From: JBMNNU01 sp050942695
Lineage (GTDB): Bacteria; Chloroflexota; UBA6077
Length of the DNA stretch: 5,045 nt
Reading direction: 5' to 3'
Assembly: GCA_050942695.1 (NCBI GenBank)
Contig: JBMNNU010000247.1
Span: forward strand, 1-5,045
Made by a program: the position numbers and the translations under genes. Each line of letters begins with the position of its first letter. The first letter of the stretch is position 1. Below, in pieces: positions 1 to 5,045 of this stretch. Below the pieces are notes generated by a model. It was not told where the DNA came from. It ran no database searches and was given only the letters and a program-made list of their open reading frames with translations.

Positions 1-465
1 ATGGCCACTTTTGGGGCTGTATTTCTACTCTGGCGTCGGCTCACCAACCCCGATCTAAGCCGCATGAGCACCCTTTCAGACTACCTAAATCTGATCGTGA
101 TACTCGCCGCCTTCCTGGGTGGTGTTTACGCATGGCTCACAGCCGACAACTCCTTTGCTCTACTGCGGGATTTCTTCCGAAGTGCTCTGACCTTCAGCGC
201 ACCGGCTTCCGTTCATCCTGCGGTTGCTACCGAGTTGATACTGGCGTCGGTATTCATGATCTACCTTCCATTCACCCATATGACCCACTTCGTGGCCAAA
301 TACTTCACCTACCACACAGTCAGGTGGGATGACGCTCCCAATATGAACGATCCAAAGACGCTGGAGCAGATCCAGTCCTGTCTGAACAGGCCGGTCGGCT
401 GGTCTGCACCCCACATCCACGGCGAAAAAACATGGGCAGAGACGGCCACAGAGGTGAAGCAGTAA
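1..465 (+). CDS. dsrM: DsrM, membrane cytochrome b subunit of the DsrMKJOP complex (C-terminal part, 5' end outside window)
   Basis: This is the C-terminal 154 residues of a NarI-like (nitrate reductase gamma family) integral membrane protein. The ATG at base 1 is probably internal: family members run to roughly 330-400 residues, and the missing part would hold the first helices. Hydrophobic segments are visible at about residues 1-11, 29-46 and 76-91. The block around 89-111 (PFTHMTHF...KYFTYHTVRWDD) is the signature I recognise from DsrM. His72, with His93 or His96, bracket the last helix at a spacing like that of the NarI heme b ligands; the ligand assignment is inference. In the family, DsrM exchanges electrons with menaquinone and passes them to or from DsrK. 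The stop overlaps the dsrK start by one base (TAATG), so translation is probably coupled. Confidence 0.92.
   Translation: MATFGAVFLLWRRLTNPDLSRMSTLSDYLNLIVILAAFLGGVYAWLTADNSFALLRDFFRSALTFSAPASVHPAVATELILASVFMIYLPFTHMTHFVAKYFTYHTVRWDDAPNMNDPKTLEQIQSCLNRPVGWSAPHIHGEKTWAETATEVKQ
451..457 (+). promoter_or_regulatory. Ribosome binding site that fixes the dsrK start
   Basis: GAGGTGA lies 7 bases before the ATG at 465, inside the end of dsrM. This favours the ATG at 465 over the in-frame ATG at 432, which would add 11 residues and has only the A-rich sequence GGCGAAAAAAC in front of it. The 465 start also gives the compact one-base overlap with the dsrM stop. Confidence 0.8.
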
Positions 466-2063
466 TGAGCAAAAAAAACATTCGCGTCGAAGATATCAGC
501 AACCCCACTGAGCCGTTGCTAGAATTACACCCAGAAGACTTGATGCCGCTCCCTCATCCCGATGGTTCGCAGAACCCGCCATTCAAGCCGTTGAGCGAGG
601 AGAAAACTACCAGTCTTGAAACCGGCCTGGATGGCTACACAGCGCTGCTCTACCCTCGTCCCAAAAACCAGGCTGAAAAGGAGCAGCTTGTAGAAAAATT
701 TTTACAGGGGCTACGGAAGCTGCAATCAAAGGATAGTAACTGGTCTTTCTGGCAACCGCTAATGCTCTCACTAGAGAACTGCGCTCGCTGCCAGACATGT
801 TCAGATTCGTGTCACATCTACGAAGCGAGCGGATGCCAGGAGATCTACAGGCCGAGCTTCAGAGCCGAGGTACTGCGTCGCCTCATCCGGAAATACACGA
901 CACCGGGAGGCAAGCTGAAAGCGAAGCTCACCAGATCCGATATCAATCTAACCTGGGAGACCATTATAAGGCTTGCCGAGCTTTCTTACCGCTGCAATCT
1001 GTGTCGCCGTTGCGCTCAGACCTGCCCGATCGGGGTCGATAACGGCTTGATATGCAGAGAGATCCGGAAGCTGTTCAGCCAGGAACTGGGCATCGCTCCG
1101 AAGGAGCTTCACCAGTTGGGTTCCGTTCAACAGCTTAAGGTAGGCTCAACCACCGGTATGATACCCCCAGCCCTCCTCGACAACATCGAGTTTATGGAGG
1201 AGGAAGTCGAAGAAAAAACGGGGATGAGTTTCAAATGGCCCATCGATAAGGAAGGCGCCGACATACTATTGATCCACAACGCGGGCGAGTTCCTGGCTTG
1301 GCCTGAAAACCCCGAAGCCTTTGCAATCCTCTTCGAAGCCGCGGGCATCAGCTACACTCTCTCTAGTGAGCAGATCGGTTATGACGCTGTCAACTACGGC
1401 TTATGGTACGACGACGTCCAGTTTGCTCGGGTAGCTCTCAAGCACGCTGAGATCGCCAAGAAGCTGAAGGTCAAGAAGATCGTTATCGGGGAATGCGGCC
1501 ACGCTCACAAGGCGCTTTCCGTGATCGCCGACAGGATCTTCACCGGAGAGTACAACATTCCAAGAGAAAGCTGCTTAACACTCTTCGACGAGATCGTCAG
1601 CAGTGGCAAGCTAAAGTTGGATCCCTCTAGGAACGATTTCCCAGTTACGCTTCACGACCCCTGCAATGTCGTGCGGTCGATGGGTATTGTCGAGCCGCAA
1701 CGGCGGATCTTGCGTAAAATCGCACCGCGTTTCCGGGAGATGACCCCTCACGGCGTCGACAACTACTGCTGCGGCGGTGGCAGCGGCTTTGCCATCATGC
1801 AGGGCTTAAACTTCCCGGAGTGGCGGAACTCGGTTTCCGGCAGGGTGAAGGTGAAGCAGATCATGAACGCCTTCAAAGACGAGTTGACAAGCCCTGATCC
1901 CAAAATGGTGTGTGCGCCATGCTCCAACTGCAAGGGCCAGATCCGAGAGCTGATCTCCTACCATGGACTTGGTGAGAAGTACAACATCCACTATACAGGC
2001 CTCGTTGAGTTGATAGTCAACGCGATGGTTGACATCAAGCAGCCCTTCATAGAGTTCGATTAG
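465..2063 (+). CDS. dsrK: DsrK, HdrD-like iron-sulfur subunit of the DsrMKJOP complex
   Basis: This is a 532-residue cytoplasmic protein, full length for DsrK. Two ferredoxin-type motifs come first: C106/C109/C112/C116 and C177/C180/C183/C187 (the latter ending CAQTCPIG), for two [4Fe-4S] clusters. The C-terminal half carries a CCG domain: C400 (HDPC), C435-C436 followed by GGGSGF, then C483/C486/C489 (CAPCSNC). Such cysteines bind the special cluster that acts on disulfides in HdrB/HdrD; C344 (GECGHAHK) is another candidate ligand. In the known pathway DsrK acts on the DsrC disulfide or trisulfide with electrons from DsrM. No signal peptide or membrane segment is visible. The last base before the intergenic terminator is only a few bases away, so dsrK ends the plus-strand transcript. 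Codons 3-5 contain a run of eight A. Confidence 0.95.
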   Translation: MSKKNIRVEDISNPTEPLLELHPEDLMPLPHPDGSQNPPFKPLSEEKTTSLETGLDGYTALLYPRPKNQAEKEQLVEKFLQGLRKLQSKDSNWSFWQPLMLSLENCARCQTCSDSCHIYEASGCQEIYRPSFRAEVLRRLIRKYTTPGGKLKAKLTRSDINLTWETIIRLAELSYRCNLCRRCAQTCPIGVDNGLICREIRKLFSQELGIAPKELHQLGSVQQLKVGSTTGMIPPALLDNIEFMEEEVEEKTGMSFKWPIDKEGADILLIHNAGEFLAWPENPEAFAILFEAAGISYTLSSEQIGYDAVNYGLWYDDVQFARVALKHAEIAKKLKVKKIVIGECGHAHKALSVIADRIFTGEYNIPRESCLTLFDEIVSSGKLKLDPSRNDFPVTLHDPCNVVRSMGIVEPQRRILRKIAPRFREMTPHGVDNYCCGGGSGFAIMQGLNFPEWRNSVSGRVKVKQIMNAFKDELTSPDPKMVCAPCSNCKGQIRELISYHGLGEKYNIHYTGLVELIVNAMVDIKQPFIEFD

Positions 2064-2069
2064 AGAACC

Positions 2070-2108
2070 AAAAAAAAGGGGGTGGCGGAGATCCGCCACC
2101 CCCTTTTT
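2070..2108. terminator. Bidirectional intrinsic terminator between dsrK and the ferredoxin gene
   Basis: A perfect inverted repeat pairs 2078-2089 (GGGGGTGGCGGA) with 2092-2103. Eight A (2070-2077) precede it and five T (2104-2108) follow. Read on the plus strand, the hairpin plus T tract ends dsrMK transcription. Read on the minus strand, the same hairpin is followed by eight T and ends the dsrC-ferredoxin transcript. It begins 7 bases after the dsrK stop and ends 7 bases before the ferredoxin stop, so it is placed to serve both. Confidence 0.93.
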
Positions 2109-2115
2109 CGTTCTG

Positions 2116-2301
2116 TTACATCTCCGTTATGGTGATGCTTCCAGTCGGGCAAACGCTGACGCAGCTCTCGCAACCGAGGCAATCGTCAGGGTTCACAACT
2201 ACGGCCTTGCCGTCTTGTAGCTCCAACACAGCAGCCGGGCAGGTATCGACGCAGTCCCCATCGCCGTTGCATGTGGATTCGTCAATGTTGACAATGTACA
2301 T
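2116..2301 (-). CDS. Small 2x[4Fe-4S]-type ferredoxin with an Asp in cluster motif 1
   Basis: This is a 61-residue, cysteine-rich bacterial-type ferredoxin, complete for its class. Motif 2 is canonical: C41, C44, C47, C51-Pro. Motif 1 reads C11-N-G-D14-G-D-C17-V-D-T-C21-P, so the second cysteine position is Asp14. In Pyrococcus furiosus ferredoxin the same CxxDxxCxxxCP pattern gives an Asp-ligated [4Fe-4S] cluster that converts readily to [3Fe-4S]; the same may hold here, by inference. The ATG at 2301 has an AAGGA ribosome site 9 bases upstream, and only 18 bases separate it from the dsrC stop, so the two are surely co-transcribed. Its partner is unknown: it could be an electron carrier for the Dsr system or another cytoplasmic redox enzyme. 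No symbol is assigned. Confidence 0.9.
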   Translation of the reverse strand: MYIVNIDESTCNGDGDCVDTCPAAVLELQDGKAVVVNPDDCLGCESCVSVCPTGSITITEM

Positions 2302-2319
2302 CGTCGTCTTTCCTTCTTT

Positions 2320-2637
2320 CTAGACGCAGCCAGTAGGTTTGGGCAGACCAGCCAGCTTGCAAGCTCCCTTCGCGGGTCCGGACGGGAACAGCTCGTAGAT
2401 CTTCTTCAGGTCGAAGCCTGTGTCTTTGCACAGCTTCCGGATCATCGGAGCGATACCGTACTGCTTGTAGTAGCCGTTTAGGTAATTGATGACCTTCCAA
2501 TGCTCTTCTGTGAGTTCCGAGATCCCCTCGGTCTCTGCGAAGCAGGCAGCGACTTCCTCATCCCAGATCGTCGGATCTTCTAAGAATCCGTCTTCGTCGA
2601 CTATGAACTCTCGGCCTTTCAAAGTGATAACCGGCAT
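2320..2637 (-). CDS. dsrC: DsrC, sulfur-carrier/trisulfide protein of dissimilatory sulfite reduction
   Basis: This 105-residue protein has the usual length of DsrC/TusE. The flexible C-terminal arm carries both functional cysteines: C93 (GACKLAG) and the penultimate C104 (PTGCV), ten residues apart. That identifies a true DsrC rather than TusE-like paralogs, which keep only the penultimate one. The core shows the family block EEHWKVINYL...YY..YG.AP..RKL. In the known reductive pathway DsrAB forms a trisulfide between these two cysteines, which is then reduced by DsrMK(JOP). The ATG at 2637 is preceded by a strong GGGAGGTG site 8 bases away. It lies downstream of dsrP after a 188-base gap with its own candidate promoter. 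This would fit the known tendency of dsrC to be expressed at higher levels than the membrane complex. Confidence 0.96.
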   Translation of the reverse strand: MPVITLKGREFIVDEDGFLEDPTIWDEEVAACFAETEGISELTEEHWKVINYLNGYYKQYGIAPMIRKLCKDTGFDLKKIYELFPSGPAKGACKLAGLPKPTGCV

Positions 2638-2645
2638 TGTTACTA

Positions 2646-2653
2646 CACCTCCC
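2646..2653 (-). promoter_or_regulatory. Strong ribosome binding site of dsrC
   Basis: Read on the minus strand the sequence is GGGAGGTG, eight bases before the dsrC ATG. It is a near-consensus Shine-Dalgarno sequence and suggests efficient translation of DsrC. Confidence 0.8.
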
Positions 2654-2753
2654 GTTTATTCCTGACTCTTTGCTACTACGCACAATGTTAACTATTTTTC
2701 CATCTAATCTCCATAGGTCGTTCTACCCTTTGGCTGCCCTCTGCACACCCTAT

Positions 2754-2781
2754 ATTGTCCTGATATCTCCTACTTCGTCAA
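2754..2781 (-). promoter_or_regulatory. Candidate sigma70-type promoter for dsrC-ferredoxin
   Basis: On the minus strand TTGACG (2781-2776) is separated by 16 bases from GACAAT (2759-2754). The -35 box matches five of six consensus bases and the -10 box four of six. It sits in the dsrP-dsrC gap and would give a leader of about 110 bases. The rest of this gap (2638-2825) holds no gene, no T-tract terminator after dsrP and no other motif I can support, so read-through from dsrJOP into dsrC remains possible. Confidence 0.4.
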
Positions 2782-2825
2782 GCCCCTTGGAAATCCGCTC
2801 CGTCTCGCTCGTCTCAGATCCAAGA

Positions 2826-3983
2826 TCAGGCAGCCAACTCCTCGCGGGTCGCGATGGCTATCTTGTATAGAAGTGTGATCACCAACAGCGCTAAAGCGTA
2901 TATCGCAGCGGCCATGACGAACTCACCGATCGTCGGGAAGTACTCTGTGATATGCTCTAGCGGCGTTGGGACGAAGCCTCCAACTACCAGCCCCAATCCC
3001 TTATCGATCCAGGTAGAAAGGTACACAGCCGCGCAGGCTATCCCCAGCCACATCGGGTTTCGTCGCACATCGGGGTTGATTAACAACGCTACCCCGGCGA
3101 CGCCGAGTATGGCCGATGCCCACATCCATGGAACCAGAACGCCGTGGCCATTGAGGCCAAAGTACAGATACTGGAGGTGCTCCGTATGCCCGGGAACCGC
3201 CCCGTACAGCACTACGAACACCTCTGTCAAGATCAAGAACAGATTGATGACCATGGCGTAGGTTACTATGAGCGACAGCTTACCTAGAGCTCCCATACCC
3301 GGATCGAATTTCGTAAAGCGCCGAACCGCCAGGCCCAACAATATGAGTAGCGCTGGCCCGGAGGCGAAGGCTGATGACAGGAATCTGGGTGTCAGCACGG
3401 CTGAGTTCCAGAAAGGTCTCGCAACCAGACCGCTGTAGACGAAAGAGGTCATTGTGTGGATGCTGATAGCCCACGGAATGGACAGCAGTATCAACCACCA
3501 GACCCATCTCGGCATCGGCATACCCCTAGCGAGCGCATCCAGCGTAAACCAGGCGATTACCAGGTTCAACAAAGCATACCCGGGTAGGATCGTTGCGTTC
3601 CAGAAGAACGGTGAGTTTGGAGTCGGGTGCAGCAGTAAATTGAACATTCTGCCAGGTTGGCCAATGTCCACGGTGATGAACAGCACGACTGTTAGAATTG
3701 CCCCTACAGCCAGGAATTCACCCAGGGCTATGATCTTTCCAAACTCTTTCTGATTGTGCAGATAGTAGGGGATCACCACCATAACCGCGGAAGCTGCCAC
3801 GCCGACCATGAAGGTGTAATTGGCGATATAGAAGCCCCACGCTACATCTCTGCTCAAGGCTGTGTATTCTGTCCCAGTGACCATCTGCCAAATGAAGATG
3901 GCAACACCAACTGCTGATAGGGCTGCGAGAAACGCCAGCCACGCCCAGTAGAGTGGACTTCCTTTCACTACTTTCTCTAGCAT
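2826..3983 (-). CDS. dsrP: DsrP, NrfD/PsrC-family integral membrane subunit of DsrMKJOP
   Basis: This is a 385-residue polytopic protein with about ten hydrophobic segments (roughly 12-33, 47-73, 84-106, 128-150, 159-180, 203-221, 236-260, 281-302, 311-332, 351-375), as in the ten-helix form of the NrfD/PsrC family. The start (MLEKVVKGS..YWAW) and the loop motif VDIGQPGRM (about 104-112) are typical of DsrP and its relatives. In the family it anchors the ferredoxin subunit DsrO and is thought to exchange electrons with the quinone pool. The ATG at 3983 follows the dsrO stop by 12 bases. A GAGGT ribosome site overlaps that gap, so the pair is translated from one message. No frameshift or missing segment is visible. 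Confidence 0.95.
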   Translation of the reverse strand: MLEKVVKGSPLYWAWLAFLAALSAVGVAIFIWQMVTGTEYTALSRDVAWGFYIANYTFMVGVAASAVMVVIPYYLHNQKEFGKIIALGEFLAVGAILTVVLFITVDIGQPGRMFNLLLHPTPNSPFFWNATILPGYALLNLVIAWFTLDALARGMPMPRWVWWLILLSIPWAISIHTMTSFVYSGLVARPFWNSAVLTPRFLSSAFASGPALLILLGLAVRRFTKFDPGMGALGKLSLIVTYAMVINLFLILTEVFVVLYGAVPGHTEHLQYLYFGLNGHGVLVPWMWASAILGVAGVALLINPDVRRNPMWLGIACAAVYLSTWIDKGLGLVVGGFVPTPLEHITEYFPTIGEFVMAAAIYALALLVITLLYKIAIATREELAA

Positions 3984-3995
3984 ATCAACCTCGCC

Positions 3996-4781
3996 CTACG
4001 CCACGACGTAATAGATCTGAGGTCCGGTTCCCAATGCAGGTCGGCGCCGAATGGTGAAGCGCGCCCCAAGGACTTTCCGCACCTCGGAGTTGGGGTCATC
4101 CAGATCTCCAAATACCAGGGCCTTGTTCGGGCAGGCTTCGACGCAAGCAGGGATCAACCCCTTAGCTAGCCTATCCACGCAGAAATTGCACTTTTCGACC
4201 ACCCCTCGCGACCTAGTTGGGAAATCAGGATTGACCTTCGCCATATCGAGCCCGTGTCGCGGGTCCACAGCATTGAAGCTCCTGGCCCCATAAGGGCAGG
4301 CGACCATGCAGTATCGGCACCCTATACAGCGGTGGGAGTCCATCATGACGATGCCGTCCTCCCGTTTGAAGGTAGCCTGGGTGGGGCAAACCTTCACACA
4401 AGGTGGGTCATCGCAATGGTTACATAGGACCGGTATGTCGATCTCTCTTATCTTAGCCCCACCGAACTCCTCAGTCTGCTCGGAGAAAACGTGCTCGCCC
4501 TTCTCCTTCCAGATCCACTTGACCTCGATCTTGTGTTCATCGAAATGTGGTACATTGTGGACTTGATGGCAGGCGTCCATGCAGGCGGTGCAGCCATCAC
4601 ATTTAGAAGGGTCTACAACCATCGCCCATTTTTTAGCCGTTAAGGCAGTTTTGCCCCCGCCCTGTTGAGGCAAGACTACTAGCTTCTCCTCTCCGGCTAG
4701 CACATCTACAGCAGGCTTCAGCCCCAGCCCCAGGATGGTGAGTCCACAGATCTTGATAAATGTCCTTCTATCGGCCTTCAC
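3996..4781 (-). CDS. dsrO: DsrO, Tat-exported ferredoxin-like iron-sulfur subunit of DsrMKJOP
   Basis: This 261-residue protein starts at a GTG codon (4781-4779). It begins with a twin-arginine signal: RRTFIK at 5-10, then a hydrophobic stretch at about 11-28. Export of the folded, cluster-loaded protein across the cytoplasmic membrane follows from that. Sixteen cysteines fall into four motifs: C61/C64/C67/C71, C120/C123/C128/C132, C152/C155/C158/C162 and C198/C201/C213/C217. This is the pattern of the DMSO-reductase-type electron-transfer subunits (PsrB, NrfC, HybA), so up to four clusters are possible. It would carry electrons between DsrJ and DsrP. An in-frame ATG at 4850 would give 284 residues, but it lies deep inside dsrJ, displaces the Tat motif from the N-terminus and lacks a matching ribosome site. 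The stop at 3996 lies 12 bases before dsrP. Confidence 0.94.
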   Translation of the reverse strand: MKADRRTFIKICGLTILGLGLKPAVDVLAGEEKLVVLPQQGGGKTALTAKKWAMVVDPSKCDGCTACMDACHQVHNVPHFDEHKIEVKWIWKEKGEHVFSEQTEEFGGAKIREIDIPVLCNHCDDPPCVKVCPTQATFKREDGIVMMDSHRCIGCRYCMVACPYGARSFNAVDPRHGLDMAKVNPDFPTRSRGVVEKCNFCVDRLAKGLIPACVEACPNKALVFGDLDDPNSEVRKVLGARFTIRRRPALGTGPQIYYVVA

Positions 4782-5045
4782 TTTTTCGTCACCTCCGGGG
4801 CAACATGGCACGTCCAGCAGTTGGGATCTACTCCGGTATAGGTATGGCACGTGCCGCAGAACTCTTCTTTACTGGTATGGCAGCTCATACAGGTGCCGAC
4901 CAGGCTGATGTCGTAACTCTTCCCATCGGAAGCAACCCAAGTATGGTTGCCCTCCCGGACCACCTGCTCTCTCCAGGCCTCCAGGATATCCATGTGTGAG
5001 CTTCTCATATACTCTACTGATTCGATACATGGAGAGCTGGCAGCC
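4778..5045 (-). CDS. dsrJ: DsrJ, triheme cytochrome c subunit of DsrMKJOP (5' end outside window)
   Basis: The open frame runs without a stop from the window's right edge to TGA at 4780-4778, giving 88 visible residues. Three CxxCH heme c sites are present in a short stretch: CMSCH, CGTCH and CWTCH. That number and spacing is the DsrJ pattern, as is the flanking text (EYMRSSHMD, ..EAWRE.VVREG). The ATG at 5008 is not the true start, because family similarity continues upstream of it through SPCIESVEY. The Cys in that segment (codon 5029-5027) matches the cysteine that in Allochromatium vinosum DsrJ was shown to take part in His/Cys ligation of one heme. The signal anchor and start, perhaps 40-60 residues, lie beyond the window. 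DsrJ faces the outside of the membrane and passes electrons to or from DsrO, or may do sulfur chemistry. Its stop overlaps the dsrO GTG. Confidence 0.93.
   Translation of the reverse strand, partial: AASSPCIESVEYMRSSHMDILEAWREQVVREGNHTWVASDGKSYDISLVGTCMSCHTSKEEFCGTCHTYTGVDPNCWTCHVAPEVTKK
4789..4796 (-). promoter_or_regulatory. Ribosome binding site that fixes the GTG start of dsrO
   Basis: On the minus strand GGAGGTGA lies 7 bases before the GTG at 4781-4779, inside the last codons of dsrJ. That GTG overlaps the dsrJ TGA as GTGA, a standard coupling arrangement, and puts the twin-arginine pair at residues 5-6 of DsrO. Confidence 0.85.

Noticed and set aside
432..464. An upstream in-frame ATG that would extend DsrK by 11 residues into dsrM
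   Set aside because: No ribosome site precedes it, whereas GAGGTGA is ideally placed for the ATG at 465, which also forms the TAATG junction with dsrM.
1..465. Treating the 154-residue frame as a complete small membrane protein
   Set aside because: The sequence matches only the C-terminal half of DsrM and the reading frame is open at the window edge, so it is a cut gene, not a short one.
2811..2829. GATC-CAA-GATC direct repeat/weak dyad at the end of dsrP as a terminator
   Set aside because: The stem is only a few bases and no T tract follows on the minus strand.
2637..2870. Plus-strand open frame across the dsrP-dsrC gap
   Set aside because: It runs opposite to and overlaps the end of dsrP, has no ribosome site I can see, and its translation resembles no family. 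The gap is better explained as a dsrC leader.
2854..3261. Plus-strand 135-residue open frame antisense to dsrP
   Set aside because: It is a shadow of the strongly recognisable DsrP coding strand, with a low-complexity Ser/Thr/Pro-rich translation and no family resemblance.
4782..4850. ATG start at 4850 for dsrO
   Set aside because: It would overlap dsrJ by over 70 bases, including its last heme site, and puts 23 residues before a Tat signal that should be N-terminal.

Overview
This window holds most of a Dsr sulfur-metabolism module: the membrane complex DsrMKJOP, its soluble sulfur-carrier partner DsrC, and a small dicluster ferredoxin. These genes are the hallmark of dissimilatory sulfite/sulfate reducers and, running in reverse, of some sulfur oxidisers. 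The organism is most likely an anaerobic or sulfur-cycling bacterium. Strong Shine-Dalgarno sequences, a classic intrinsic terminator and a plausible sigma70-type promoter favour a bacterium over an archaeon. I cannot name a lineage. The catalytic genes (dsrAB, dsrD/N, apr, sat) are outside the window, so the direction of the pathway cannot be read here.

Layout. The plus strand carries the 3' part of dsrM (1-465, 5' end outside the window) and complete dsrK (465-2063), joined by a one-base TAATG overlap. A near-perfect GC-rich hairpin flanked by an A tract and a T tract (2070-2108) follows and can terminate transcription from both sides. The minus strand, read from the right edge inward, carries dsrJ (5' end outside the window), dsrO, dsrP, then a 188-base gap with a candidate promoter, then dsrC and a 61-residue ferredoxin that ends at the shared terminator. 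The two gene sets are convergent. In the usual arrangement dsrM-K-J-O-P run in one direction. Here the J-O-P-C-fdx block is reversed as a unit relative to MK, as expected from one inversion with a breakpoint just after dsrK.

How the parts work together (family knowledge). DsrM (quinone-linked cytochrome b) and DsrK (cytoplasmic, HdrD-like, with a CCG-type cluster) form the half that handles thiol/disulfide chemistry on DsrC. DsrJ (triheme cytochrome c), DsrO (Tat-exported ferredoxin) and DsrP (NrfD-like membrane protein) form the half facing outside the cytoplasmic membrane. DsrC carries sulfur between DsrAB and DsrK on its two C-terminal cysteines, both present here.

Points most worth attention: the split convergent organisation; the ferredoxin with Asp in place of one cluster cysteine (CxxDxxCxxxCP); the DsrJ reading frame that continues to the window edge and contains the cysteine expected to ligate the unusual His/Cys heme; and the GTG start of dsrO overlapping the dsrJ stop. 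All the protein families are recognisable. I see no wholly undescribed system, only an unusual arrangement and one unusual redox protein.
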